The position numbers were made by a program, and so were the translations under genes. The notes below the pieces were generated by a model. It worked only from the letters and a program-made list of their open reading frames with translations, searched no databases and had not been told where the DNA came from. Below, piece after piece: positions 9,203 to 18,922 of a stretch of 64,000 bases of DNA; within the stretch, counting starts at the first letter, position 1; each line of letters begins with the position of its first letter. The stretch is from Desulfuromonas versatilis (lineage in GTDB: Bacteria > Desulfobacterota > Desulfuromonadia > Desulfuromonadales > NIT-T3), in the NCBI RefSeq assembly GCF_019704135.1, contig NZ_AP024355.1, forward strand, positions 1,420,001-1,484,000, in the 5' to 3' direction.

Positions 9203-10513
9203 TTACTCCTCGCCGAGGGGCTCCTTAATAAGCCGGTGTTTGATCCGCTGAGTCAGCCACCAGACCGAGCCGAGCATGAAGGGGACCAGGGTGGCCAGGA
9301 CCACTTTCTTGTCGAGGTGCAGCGCTTCCAGGGGGACCCCGTTCAGCACGTAGCTCAGCAGGCCGACCAGGTAGTAGCTGATGGCCGCAACCGAGAGTCC
9401 TTCGACGGTCTCCTGCAGGCGAAACTGCAGCCTGCCGCGCCGGTTCATGGCTGCCAGCAGGCTTTTATTCTGCTCCTGCAGGGTCAGGTTGACGCGGGTG
9501 CGCATCATGTCGCCGGCCCGTTCGATACGCTTGGAAAGATCCTCCATCCACCCCTGCACCGACTGGCAGGTACGCAGGCCGGGAGTGAGGCGCCGGGTCA
9601 TGAATTCGGCCACCGTCATGTGCCCGTTCACCGCCTCTTCCTGGATATTCTGCAGCCGCGTCAGAACCAGTTCGTGATAGGCCCGGGTGGCCGAAAAACG
9701 GGTGTTGGTCTCGGCCCGGTAGGATTCGAGCCGCGCCGAGAGGGTCGAAAGGCGAAACAGCAGGTCGCGGTTTCCTTCGCCGGTTTCGATGTGTGGGATC
9801 TGCGCCAGCATCTCGGCCAGCTGCTGGTCCATCGCGTTGAGTTCCGGCGAGATGCGCTTGGCCAGGGGCAGCGAGAGCTGGGCCAGCAGACGGTAGGTCT
9901 CCAGCTCGACGATGCGCTGGACCAGCCGCCCCATCTGGTAATCGGAGATCCCCCGGTTCTGGATGAGAAAGCGCCCGAAGCCGTCGCTGTGCAGCTTGAA
10001 GGCGGTGCAGAGCAGCGCCTTGCCTTCCTTGGGTTGGCTCATGATCAGCCGCTGCCCTTCGAAGTAGCGGGTGAGCGCATCGTGGTCCATGGGCAGCTCC
10101 CCGTCGTCGACGACGATATGGAAGGCGGCCACCGCCTGGCCCGGAAGCTGGGCGGTCCAGTCCTGGGGAATCATTTCGATCACCGGGTGGCGAAACGGCT
10201 CGGCCCCGCATCCCGCCGGGCGCAGGAAGGTCAGGGAGTAGAATTCCATGTGCCGCTCCCAGCGGACCGTGAATTCGCCGAAGTTCTGCTCGAAGGAGAC
10301 CGTCTCGGGGCCGGGCTGATTGACGCTGTAGCGCCGGCACAACTCGCAGAGCAGCCGAAACGCCTCGTTCAATTCGGCCGGCTGGGCCTTGAGCGCCAGG
10401 TGGGAGATCTGCTGGGGCGTGCTGATGATCTGGAAGGGGCGGGCGTGCAGTTCGTCGTAGAGATTGTCCCGCAGCGGGTGCGTGGAGAAAGGGAGGCAGA
10501 AATATTCGGACAT
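9203..10513 (-). CDS. DUF3422 membrane-anchored protein
   Basis: A 436-residue protein of the DUF3422 family. The large soluble N-terminal part begins FSTHPLRDNLYDELHARPFQ, a conserved family signature; a long helical region follows, and two transmembrane helices lie near the C terminus (about 365-385 and 400-418), giving a tail-anchored layout. Function is unknown. It lies 152 bp downstream of uvrA, separated by a GC palindrome. Confidence 0.8.
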   Translation of the reverse strand: MSEYFCLPFSTHPLRDNLYDELHARPFQIISTPQQISHLALKAQPAELNEAFRLLCELCRRYSVNQPGPETVSFEQNFGEFTVRWERHMEFYSLTFLRPAGCGAEPFRHPVIEMIPQDWTAQLPGQAVAAFHIVVDDGELPMDHDALTRYFEGQRLIMSQPKEGKALLCTAFKLHSDGFGRFLIQNRGISDYQMGRLVQRIVELETYRLLAQLSLPLAKRISPELNAMDQQLAEMLAQIPHIETGEGNRDLLFRLSTLSARLESYRAETNTRFSATRAYHELVLTRLQNIQEEAVNGHMTVAEFMTRRLTPGLRTCQSVQGWMEDLSKRIERAGDMMRTRVNLTLQEQNKSLLAAMNRRGRLQFRLQETVEGLSVAAISYYLVGLLSYVLNGVPLEALHLDKKVVLATLVPFMLGSVWWLTQRIKHRLIKEPLGEE

Positions 10514-10558
10514 GGGATGACCCTCGAAAAATGAAAAATGAGTTGCCGGGAAACAGCT

Positions 10559-10578
10559 GCCCCCGCCATGGCGGGGGC
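10559..10578. other. Perfect 20-bp GC palindrome between uvrA and DUF3422
   Basis: GCCCCCGCCATGGCGGGGGC is fully self-complementary. It lacks a T-run on either side, so it is a poor intrinsic terminator. It could attenuate read-through from uvrA or bind a regulator. Confidence 0.5.
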
Positions 10579-10665
10579 AGGGGGCGGCTTACGCCTGAAT
10601 CCTAACCATAATCGTAATGGATAGAGAATTCAACCCGGAGAAGAAAGTATACGGGATCCGGCCCA

Positions 10666-13600
10666 TCACCCGGTCCGTCGCTCGCGCAGAAAGTCCGCCA
10701 GAATCCTGGCCGTGTGGGATTTGCGCTTTTTCCGGGCGAGGGTTTCGGGCGGCCCCTCGGCGACGATGCGGCCGCCGCCGTCGCCCCCTTCGGGGCCGAG
10801 GTCGATGAGCCAGTCGGCTTCGGCGATGACGTCCAGGTTGTGCTCGATGACCAGCACGGTGTTGCCGGCCGCCACCAGGCGGTGCAGCACCCGGATCAGT
10901 TTTTCGACGTCGGCCATGTGCAGGCCGATGGTCGGCTCGTCGAGGATGTAGAGGGCGTGGTTGGGGCCGAGGGTTCCCGCCGGCGGTTCGGCCAGGTCCG
11001 GGCGCACCTTGGCCAGTTCGGTGACCAGCTTGATGCGCTGCGCCTCGCCGCCGGAGAGGGTGGGACTCTGCTGGCCCAGGGTCAGGTACCCCAGCCCCAC
11101 GTCCTGCAGCAGACTCAGCGCGTGGTGGATCTTGCGATGGGCGCTGAAAAACTCGGTGGCCTGGTTGACGGTCATCTTCAGCACCTCGCCGACGCTCTTG
11201 CCCTTGAAGCGCACCATCAGGGTCTCGGCGGAGAAGCGGGCTCCGCCGCAGGCCTCGCAGGCCACCTTGACATCGGGGAGGAAGCTCATCTCGATCTTTT
11301 TCATCCCCTGCCCCTCGCACTCCGGGCAGCGTCCCCCCTTGACGTTGAAGGAGAAGCGCCCCGGCCCCCAACCGCGCATCTTCGCCTCGGCTGTGGCGGC
11401 GAACAGGCGGCGGATCTCGTCCCAGAAGCCGACGTAGGTGGCCGGGCAGGAGCGGGGGGTCTTGCCGATGGGGGTCTGGTCGACCTCCAGCAGACGCTTG
11501 ACCTGCTGCCAGCCGCGGATCTCCCGGCAGCCGCGCAGCGGCGGCGTCTTGCCGGCGCGGCCGCGCTTTTCGGCGAGCAGGCGCTGCAGGTTGGCGTGCA
11601 GCAGCTGGCGCACCAGGGTGCTCTTGCCGCTGCCGCTGACCCCGCTGACGCCGATCAGCCGTCCCAGGGGGAAGGCGACATCGATCCCCTTGAGGTTATG
11701 CAGGCCGGCGCCGAGGATCTCCAGCAGCGGCGTCTCCCCGCTGCGCCGCTCCACCAGCGGGTGACGCAGCGGCTCGGCGAGAAAGCGCCCGGTCAGCGAG
11801 TCGGGGGCGGCCATCAGCTCGGCCACCGTCCCCTCGGCGACCAGGTAGCCGCCGTTGGCCCCGGCGCCGGGGCCGAGATCGACCACGTGCTCGGCGCGGC
11901 GGATGGTCTCCTCGTCGTGTTCGACCACCACCACCGTGTTCCCCTTGCCCTCGAGCTTGGCCAGGGTGTCGAGCAGCATGCGGTTGTCCCGCGGGTGCAG
12001 GCCGATGGTCGGCTCGTCGAGGATGTAGCAGACCCCGCGCAGGTTGGAGCCGAGCTGGGCGGCGAGGCGGATGCGCTGGGCCTCGCCGCCGGAGAGGGTC
12101 GGCGCCGAGCGGTCGAGGGAGAGGTAGCCGAGGCCGACCTCTGCGAGAAACTGCAGGCGGCCGCTCAACTCGGCGACGATGTCCCGGGCGATCTCCCCCT
12201 CGCGACCCGCCAGGCGCAGGTCGGCGAAGAAGGCGCCGGCCTCGGTCACCGGCAGGGCGGTCAGCTCGGCGATGGAGCGCTCGCGGAAGCGGATCGCCAA
12301 CGCCTCGGGACGCAGCCGCTGTCCCCGGCAGACCGGGCAGGTCTGTTCGGACCCCTCCCACCACTCGTTCCACCAGATCTCTTCGCCGCTCTGTTCGGCG
12401 TCGAAGCCGGGGAGCACCAGCCCGGTGCCGTAGCAGGAGGGACACCAGCCGTGTTTGGAGTTGAAGGAGAACAGCCGCGGGTCGGGCTCCTCGAAGCTCT
12501 TGCCGCACCCCGAGCAGGCTCGCCGGGTGGAGAAGAGCAGGCCGTCCTCCCTGGCCGGGTTCCGTTTCGGCCCGCCGCGTTTCTTGGCGCCGGCCGGAGC
12601 CGGAGCGCCCCCCTCGCTGACCTGCACCACCCCTTTGCCGAAATCGAGGGCGCGGGCCAGCAGCTCGCGCAGCTGTTGCTCGGATTCCGGGGCGACGAGG
12701 ATCTCGCCGAGGGGCAGCTCGATGTCGTGTTCCTTGAAGCGGTCGAGGCGCGGCCAGGGGTCGGTGGGGGTGGCCAGGCCGTCGACCCGCAGGTGGTCGA
12801 AGCCCTTGGCCGCCGCCCACTTGGCGAGGTCGGTGTAGTACCCCTTGCGCCCTTTCACCAGCGGCGCCAGCAGGGTCAGGGTCTTGCCGCGGAAATCGCG
12901 CAACAGGCGCTCGAGGATGATCTCGGAGGTCTGCGGTTCGATGGGCAGATCGCAGTCGTGGCAGTACTGGGTGCCGAGCTTGACGAACAGCAGGCGCAGA
13001 AAATGGTAGATCTCGGTCAGGGTCGCCACGGTGCTCTTGCGGCCGCCGCGGCTGGTGCGCTGCTCGATGGCCACCGTGGGGGGGATGCCGAAGACCGCGT
13101 CGACCTCGGGGCGGGCCGAAGGCTGCACGAACTGGCGGGCGTAGGCGTTGAGCGATTCGAGGTAGCGGCGCTGCCCCTCGCCGAAGAGGATGTCGAAGGC
13201 GACGGTGCTCTTGCCGCTGCCGGAGATGCCGGTGATCACCGTGAAGCGCCCCCGGGGCAGGCAGATGTCGACGTTCTTGAGGTTGTGCTCCCGCGCCCCG
13301 TGCATGCAGATGCGGTCGGTGGCGTGGGGCGGCGGCGCCTCCTGGACCAGCACCGCGGCCTCCGGCGGGCGGGCGGTGCCGGGGGTGGCGGCCCGGCGGT
13401 AGTCGCGCAGGGCGGCGCCGGTGTGGCTGCGGGGGTGGCGGGCCACCTGGTCGGGGGTGCCGGTACAGACCAGCTCCCCGCCGGCCTCGCCCCCCTCGGG
13501 GCCGAGGTCGATGAGCCAGTCGGCGGCGCCGATGACGTCGAGGTTGTGCTCGATCACCACCAGCGAGTGCCCCTCGGCGAGCAGGCGGCGGAAGGCGCCG

Positions 13601-16269
13601 AGCAGCTTGGCGATATCCTCGAAGTGCAGGCCGGTGGTCGGCTCGTCGAGCAGGAACAGGGTTTTCCCCTGGCCGCGCCCCTTGGCCTGGGCCAGGTAAC
13701 CGGCCAGTTTGAGGCGCTGCGCCTCGCCCCCCGAAAGGGTCGGCACCGGCTGGCCGAGCCGCAGGTAGTCGAGCCCCACCGCCGCCAGCGGCTCCAGGCC
13801 GCGCAGCACCGCCGGGTTGGCGGCGAAAAAGGCGAGGGCCTCGGCGACGGTCAGCTCCAGCACCTCGGCCAGGTCGCGGGCCTCGCCGGTAGTGGCCGAG
13901 TGCAGCTTGACCTCGAGCACCTCGGCGCGGTAGCGGCGGCCGTTGCAGTCGGGGCAGCGCAGGTAGACGTCGGAGAGAAACTGCATCTCCACGTGCTCGA
14001 AGCCGTTGCCGCCGCAGTTGGGGCAGCGGCCGGTGCCGGAGTTGAAGCTGAAGGTGCCGGCGGTGTAGTCCCGCTCGCGGGCCAGGGGCTCGGCGGCGAA
14101 GGCCTTGCGGATGGCGTCGAAGACCCCGACATAGCTGGCCGGGTTGGAGCGGGTGGTCTTGCCGATGGCCGACTGGTCGACCAGGGTCACCTCGTCGATC
14201 AGCCCCAGGCCGCGGATGGCGCGGTGGACGCCGGGCAGCTCCGCCGGCTTGCCTAACTCCTTGCTCAGGGCGTTGTAGAGAACGTCCTGGATCAGGGTCG
14301 ATTTGCCCGAACCCGAGACCCCGGTCACCACCACCAGGCGGTTCAGGGGCAGGGCGACGTCGATCCCCTTGAGATTGTGGGCCGCCGCGCCGAGCACCTC
14401 GAGCTGCGGGTGCGACTTGCCGATGGGGGTGGGCCGGTGTTCGGCGAGCACCGCCCGCTTGCCGGTCAGGTACTGGGCGGTCAGGGAGTTTTCGGCGCCG
14501 GCCAGCTGCGAGGGAGGGCCGAAGAAGACCACCTCGCCGCCGCGCTCGCCCGGGCCCGGGCCGAGATCGAGCAGGCGGTCGGCGGCGTGCATCACCAGCG
14601 GGTCGTGCTCCACCACCAGCAGACTGTTGCCGGCATCGCGCAGCCGCCGCAGCACGGCGACGATCCGCCCCATGTCCCGCGGGTGCAGGCCGATGGAGGG
14701 CTCGTCGAGGACGAACAGGGTGTTGACCAGCGAGGTGCCCAGGGCGGTGGTCAGGTTGATGCGCTGCACCTCCCCGCCGGAGAGGGTCCGGGACTGGCGG
14801 TCGAGGGTCAGGTAGCCCAGCCCGACCTCCTGCAGGTAGGCCAGCCGCCCGCGCACTTCGGCCAGCAGCAGCTCGGCGGCCTGGTCGAGGGGGGCGGGGA
14901 GCTTCAGGTGTTCGAAAAACGCCCGGCAGCGGTCGATGGGCAGCAGCATGACGTCGTGCAGGCAGAGCCCGGGGGGAATCGCGGCGCCCTCCGCTTCCCC
15001 GGGGCGCAGGCGCTTTTCGGCCGGCAGCACCCGGTCGGCGTCGCCCTGGCCGCCCAGGCGCCAGTAGAGGGCCTCGGGCTTGAGCCGGGCGCCCCGGCAG
15101 GCCGGGCAGAGATCGTAGGAGCGGTAGCGCGAGAGCAGCACGCGAATGTGCATCTTGTAGGCCTTGGACTCGAGCCAGTCGAAGAAGCGCTGCACGCCGT
15201 ACCAGTGGCCGCTCTCCCAGGACTTCCAGGCTGCATCCCCCTGCAGCACCCAGCGCTGCTGCTCGGCGCTCATCTCCCGCCAGGGGCGATCCACGGGCAT
15301 CCCCGCCTTGGCGGCATAGCGCAGCAGGTCGTCCTGGCACTCGCGAAAGCTCTCGGTCTGCCAGGGCTTGACCGCCCCCTCGGCCAGGGTCTTGCCCGCG
15401 TCGGGGATCACCAGGTTGAAGTCGACGCCGATGGTGCGGCCGAAGCCGCGGCAGCTCTCGCAGGCGCCCACCGGGGAGTTGAAGGAGAAGAGGTTGGGGA
15501 CGGGGTCGGCGAACTGCAGGTCGCAATCGGGGCAGTGCAGGTCGGCCGAAAAGCGCCAGGGCTCCCCGGGCTCCCCCGCCGCGTTGACCGGGTAGACGGC
15601 AACCCGCCCATGGCCGACCTTGAGGGCCGCCTCCAGGCTCTCGGCGATGCGCGCCCGGTCGCGGGCGCGCAGCCGCACCCGGTCCTGCACCACCTCGATC
15701 AGATCCGGTGCCTCGCGGTGGATGCGGGTGTAGCCCTGGGCCGCCAGGTGCCCCTTGACCTCCTCGGCGGTGAAGTTCTCCGGCACCGGCACCGCGAAGG
15801 TCAGCAGCAGGCGCGGTTCGTCCCCGGCGCTGCGGGCCAGCAGGTCGCGGAAGATGCTCTCGGGGGTGTCGCGGCGCACTTCGCGGCCGCAGCCGGGGCA
15901 GAACAGGCGGGCGGCGCGGGCGAACAGCAGCTTGAGGTGGTCGTTGAGTTCGGTCATCGTCCCGACCGTGGAGCGCGAAGTGCGCACCGGGTTGGTCTGG
16001 TCGATGGCGATGGCCGGGGGAATCCCCTCGATGGCGTCGACCTGCGGCTTGTCCATGCGGTCGAGGAACTGGCGGGCGTAGGGGGAGAAGGTTTCGACGT
16101 AGCGGCGCTGTCCCTCGGCGTAGACCGTATCGAAGGCCAGGGAGGATTTTCCCGAACCGCTCACGCCGGTGACCACGATCAGTTCGCCGAGCGGCAGGGC
16201 CAGGTCGAACCCCTTGAGGTTGTTCTGGCGAGCCCCCTTGATGACGATGGCGTTGTCGTGACTGGACAT
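10666..16269 (-). CDS. uvrA: Tandem (double-length) excinuclease subunit UvrA
   Basis: DNA-damage recognition ATPase of nucleotide excision repair, here 1867 residues, about twice the usual 940. Two complete UvrA units are fused: Walker A motifs (GVSGSGKS or GISGSGKS) occur near residues 36, 655, 1018 and 1546, with four LSGGEAQR/LSGGEVQR signatures. Each half starts with a copy of the QRRYxExxxxYARQF signature and carries CxxC zinc modules (CPGCG, CPDC, CPNCG; CHDC, CSGCG, CPECEG). The chain is thus an intramolecular counterpart of the UvrA dimer. Long UvrA proteins of this kind are known, for example in Chlamydia. The 783-residue gene ends 34 bp upstream. Confidence 0.95.
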   Translation of the reverse strand: MSSHDNAIVIKGARQNNLKGFDLALPLGELIVVTGVSGSGKSSLAFDTVYAEGQRRYVETFSPYARQFLDRMDKPQVDAIEGIPPAIAIDQTNPVRTSRSTVGTMTELNDHLKLLFARAARLFCPGCGREVRRDTPESIFRDLLARSAGDEPRLLLTFAVPVPENFTAEEVKGHLAAQGYTRIHREAPDLIEVVQDRVRLRARDRARIAESLEAALKVGHGRVAVYPVNAAGEPGEPWRFSADLHCPDCDLQFADPVPNLFSFNSPVGACESCRGFGRTIGVDFNLVIPDAGKTLAEGAVKPWQTESFRECQDDLLRYAAKAGMPVDRPWREMSAEQQRWVLQGDAAWKSWESGHWYGVQRFFDWLESKAYKMHIRVLLSRYRSYDLCPACRGARLKPEALYWRLGGQGDADRVLPAEKRLRPGEAEGAAIPPGLCLHDVMLLPIDRCRAFFEHLKLPAPLDQAAELLLAEVRGRLAYLQEVGLGYLTLDRQSRTLSGGEVQRINLTTALGTSLVNTLFVLDEPSIGLHPRDMGRIVAVLRRLRDAGNSLLVVEHDPLVMHAADRLLDLGPGPGERGGEVVFFGPPSQLAGAENSLTAQYLTGKRAVLAEHRPTPIGKSHPQLEVLGAAAHNLKGIDVALPLNRLVVVTGVSGSGKSTLIQDVLYNALSKELGKPAELPGVHRAIRGLGLIDEVTLVDQSAIGKTTRSNPASYVGVFDAIRKAFAAEPLARERDYTAGTFSFNSGTGRCPNCGGNGFEHVEMQFLSDVYLRCPDCNGRRYRAEVLEVKLHSATTGEARDLAEVLELTVAEALAFFAANPAVLRGLEPLAAVGLDYLRLGQPVPTLSGGEAQRLKLAGYLAQAKGRGQGKTLFLLDEPTTGLHFEDIAKLLGAFRRLLAEGHSLVVIEHNLDVIGAADWLIDLGPEGGEAGGELVCTGTPDQVARHPRSHTGAALRDYRRAATPGTARPPEAAVLVQEAPPPHATDRICMHGAREHNLKNVDICLPRGRFTVITGISGSGKSTVAFDILFGEGQRRYLESLNAYARQFVQPSARPEVDAVFGIPPTVAIEQRTSRGGRKSTVATLTEIYHFLRLLFVKLGTQYCHDCDLPIEPQTSEIILERLLRDFRGKTLTLLAPLVKGRKGYYTDLAKWAAAKGFDHLRVDGLATPTDPWPRLDRFKEHDIELPLGEILVAPESEQQLRELLARALDFGKGVVQVSEGGAPAPAGAKKRGGPKRNPAREDGLLFSTRRACSGCGKSFEEPDPRLFSFNSKHGWCPSCYGTGLVLPGFDAEQSGEEIWWNEWWEGSEQTCPVCRGQRLRPEALAIRFRERSIAELTALPVTEAGAFFADLRLAGREGEIARDIVAELSGRLQFLAEVGLGYLSLDRSAPTLSGGEAQRIRLAAQLGSNLRGVCYILDEPTIGLHPRDNRMLLDTLAKLEGKGNTVVVVEHDEETIRRAEHVVDLGPGAGANGGYLVAEGTVAELMAAPDSLTGRFLAEPLRHPLVERRSGETPLLEILGAGLHNLKGIDVAFPLGRLIGVSGVSGSGKSTLVRQLLHANLQRLLAEKRGRAGKTPPLRGCREIRGWQQVKRLLEVDQTPIGKTPRSCPATYVGFWDEIRRLFAATAEAKMRGWGPGRFSFNVKGGRCPECEGQGMKKIEMSFLPDVKVACEACGGARFSAETLMVRFKGKSVGEVLKMTVNQATEFFSAHRKIHHALSLLQDVGLGYLTLGQQSPTLSGGEAQRIKLVTELAKVRPDLAEPPAGTLGPNHALYILDEPTIGLHMADVEKLIRVLHRLVAAGNTVLVIEHNLDVIAEADWLIDLGPEGGDGGGRIVAEGPPETLARKKRKSHTARILADFLRERRTG

Positions 16270-16303
16270 GGAAGCTCCGCGGGTTTGGAGGGCTGCGGCC
16301 GGG

Positions 16304-18655
16304 CTACTCTTCGACCAGGGGCCAGGGGGGCAGCGGTTGGCTTTCCCAGATCCTTTCCACCATGGCGGCTGCAGCCCGGGGGTTGGCTACCCGTTTATGT
16401 GCCAGGCGTACCAAGGCCCGGCGCAACTGGCGCAGATCCTCGAGGTAGCGTTCGAGAATCTCCGCGACCACCTTGCGCTCGGCGGGCATGGAGAAGCCCC
16501 CCCTGCGTTCCCCATGGGAACATAATACCAGCGCCCGGGCGGTTTCCGCACCCTCGACTTCGAGCTCGTTGCCCTGCTCGTTGTAGAGGGTATAGCGGCC
16601 GAAGAACTCCTCACCGGCGCGCAAGGGGCCGGCAATGCGAAAGTCGACCATGCGTGGCCGGTAATAGTCATACAGGTAATGATCGGGAAATTTCGGCAGC
16701 CCGTCGACAAAAACCTGTGCCGCAATCTCCCCGGCCGGGTCGTCCTGGGGCTGCTCCTGGGCGCGCTCCTGGCTGCGTTTGCGCGAGCGCGAGACAGCAG
16801 CGGTCTCCACGGGGACCTCCTGGCCGATCCAGGGGGCGATTTCCCGGTCGAGTTGCGCGGCGCCCGGTGCCGGTTCTCCATCCCGCCACTCGAACTGCCG
16901 CAGGTTGGCAAGGATTTCCCGGGGCGGCAGCGGCCATCCCCATCTCAGCGCTTCGCGCTCCAGGTAGCTGCGCTGGGGCAGGGGCGCCCCACCGCTGACC
17001 ACTTTCCAGAGATGGCGACCCAGGGTCGTACGGCTGAACAGGAAGGCCTCCCGGTCCAGGTTTTTCGGCCAGCCGTTTTCTATCGGCATGGCCAGGAGCC
17101 CATCCTCGAGCAGCTTGAACAGTTCGGCGGAAAGTTCCAGGGCCAGGGGGAGCAGGCTGCGTGGCCCGGCTGCCAGGCGTTGCGCGGAGAGCTCCCTGGG
17201 GCCGCCGGGACCATCGACATGGCAGGGGGGGGCGCCGGATGGTCCCTTGACCAGATGCAGGGTCGTGCTGCCCGACTGATCGGCGGCGATCCTTAGCAGC
17301 TGAAACTCCTCGCGAAGCAGCTCGAAGAGCGGTTCGCCGAAATCGGCGGTCAGCCAGCCGGCCGGTATCCGCAGGTAGAACAGGCTCCCCTCGGCCCCCA
17401 AGCCCAGCAGGTGAATGAACTCCCAGACCCAGCGCGGGGTCTGCGGGCGCAGCGGAAACCTGCGGGTCGGCCAGGAATTGCGCAGCTGGGCGGTCAGGGC
17501 CTGGCGCTGCCTGGGCGGCGGAATGGTCTCGTCGCCCAGGGCGCCGACAATCCCCCGGGCTTCGGGCGGCGTGACCATGGTCAGCGGGGAGAATGCCTGC
17601 GCCAGCAAGGGTGGCTCCTGGCGCGTGCTGCGCAGCAGGGCGAGGTACCCCAGAAGGGGCTGGGGGGCGGAAACCATGAGCTCCTGCCCGGTTTCCCCGG
17701 GGAGTCGGTCCGGATTGACCAACAGCAGGGGCGCCGGTGCCGGCCGCTCCTGCTCCGGCAGGGGAAATCCTCCAAGGCCAGGTCCCTCGTGCAGCAGCAG
17801 CAAGTCCAGGGTTTGCCGGAACCGCTCGCGGTTGTCGCCGAGGCGCAGCTGGATCAACCGGCGGAACAGGTGGTGGAAGCGTACCGCGCTCTCCGCCGGC
17901 AGGGGCAGTTCATGGCGCCCCGGGGAAAGCGCATCTCGGAGTCCCTCGGGCAGTGTGTCGAGGGCAAAGTGCATGGCCCGCTCGAGTCCCTCGGGCTGGA
18001 CCGCTGCAGGCAGGCGGTCGAAGAGCAGCAGGGCGAGCATGCGCAGCAGGGTCAGGTGCCCCTTGCCGCTGGCCAGCAGGTGGGCGTCCCCGGCTTCGCT
18101 TTCCAGGCGGTTTTCCCCCAGGGCGACGCGGTAGGCTTCATCGAGGTAGGGGACGGCGGAAAGCAGCGTGCCCTTGAACAGGTTGCCCAGAAAATGGGCC
18201 GAAAGGGCATTCGGAGGGACGGCACCGAGCACCGACAGAAGCTTCAGCTCCTCGAGCACCCGGACCAGGGATTCGCGGAAAATGACCGGCGAGGCTTCCT
18301 CCGCTGCCGGCAGAGCCAGGCTCTTGCCGCGAACCACGCCCTGGGGATGGTCCTCCCAAAATACGATCTCGCGGTCCGACCAGGTGACAAAGTGCTGCAG
18401 ACCCAGGGCCCGAGCGCACTGGCACCCGGCATCGGTGACCTCCTGGGATTGCCGCTCCGGCACCAGCAACACCCCGCCGGCCATGAAACTGTCCCGGTTG
18501 ATCCAGAAGACCAGCGGCGGGGCCTGGATCCCCCCCTCGGTCCACAGGGGCGGGAAGGTCTCAACCTTGCGGAAGGGGAGCCGGCCTTCTTCGATGGCCG
18601 CTTCGGCCCAATGTGCCAGTTGTCCGGTGAAAAGCTTAAGAGTGTTCTGGTCCAT
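16304..18655 (-). CDS. Unrecognised 783-residue protein, possibly a degenerate restriction-modification relative
   Basis: I cannot assign this protein. Residues about 15-105 look like the nuclease-fold domain at the start of type I/IIG restriction enzymes: a PPLVFWINRD strand, a LLVPERQ strand where active enzymes have ExK, and FVTWSDREIVFWE, which resembles their 'TNG..w..y' strand. The usual PD...ExK residues are missing. Near 425-450, IPAGWLTADFGEPLFELLREEFQLLRI recalls the strand after the NPPY motif of N6-adenine methylases, but no NPPY or SAM motif was found. A basic acidic-Gln segment (about 630-650) precedes the C-terminal domain. No signal peptide. It ends 34 bp before uvrA and probably shares its transcript. 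Confidence 0.6.
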   Translation of the reverse strand: MDQNTLKLFTGQLAHWAEAAIEEGRLPFRKVETFPPLWTEGGIQAPPLVFWINRDSFMAGGVLLVPERQSQEVTDAGCQCARALGLQHFVTWSDREIVFWEDHPQGVVRGKSLALPAAEEASPVIFRESLVRVLEELKLLSVLGAVPPNALSAHFLGNLFKGTLLSAVPYLDEAYRVALGENRLESEAGDAHLLASGKGHLTLLRMLALLLFDRLPAAVQPEGLERAMHFALDTLPEGLRDALSPGRHELPLPAESAVRFHHLFRRLIQLRLGDNRERFRQTLDLLLLHEGPGLGGFPLPEQERPAPAPLLLVNPDRLPGETGQELMVSAPQPLLGYLALLRSTRQEPPLLAQAFSPLTMVTPPEARGIVGALGDETIPPPRQRQALTAQLRNSWPTRRFPLRPQTPRWVWEFIHLLGLGAEGSLFYLRIPAGWLTADFGEPLFELLREEFQLLRIAADQSGSTTLHLVKGPSGAPPCHVDGPGGPRELSAQRLAAGPRSLLPLALELSAELFKLLEDGLLAMPIENGWPKNLDREAFLFSRTTLGRHLWKVVSGGAPLPQRSYLEREALRWGWPLPPREILANLRQFEWRDGEPAPGAAQLDREIAPWIGQEVPVETAAVSRSRKRSQERAQEQPQDDPAGEIAAQVFVDGLPKFPDHYLYDYYRPRMVDFRIAGPLRAGEEFFGRYTLYNEQGNELEVEGAETARALVLCSHGERRGGFSMPAERKVVAEILERYLEDLRQLRRALVRLAHKRVANPRAAAAMVERIWESQPLPPWPLVEE

Positions 18656-18780
18656 GCAAATCAGCGGCGGGCGGAGGGGAATCGGAGCCGGCCTGATATT
18701 CAGGATGCTCCCCGGGACAATATTTGAATTCGCAGGTCAATGGCTTGGCTAAGGCCAGGCCAGAGTTCACGGATGCAGCA

Positions 18781-18811
18781 AAAAGATAAAGGGCCGCCAC
18801 GACGACGGCCC
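18781..18811 (-). terminator. Terminator after the lipoprotein/GGDEF genes
   Basis: GGGCCG ... CGGCCC hairpin at 18791-18811, followed on the minus strand by TTTATCTTTT. It ends the transcript that runs through the 116-residue lipoprotein. Confidence 0.7.
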
Positions 18812-18922
18812 AGGGGGTGACTCAGCAGGGCTAGTGCGTAACTCCCCCCATGGCCGAAAACGTTAACACAGATAGTGACCGGCGCCAACGATTTTATGCG
18901 GCTTTGCGGGGCTGGCGGCCGG

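Noticed and set aside
10714-14256. 1180-codon open frame on the plus strand
   Set aside because: It lies fully antisense to uvrA. Its residues are Gly, Ala, Val and Leu-rich with no family motif; it is a shadow created by high GC at the third positions of uvrA.
14377-16998. 873-codon open frame on the plus strand
   Set aside because: Also antisense to uvrA and to the end of the 783-residue gene, with no recognisable domain and a Pro/Arg-rich end.
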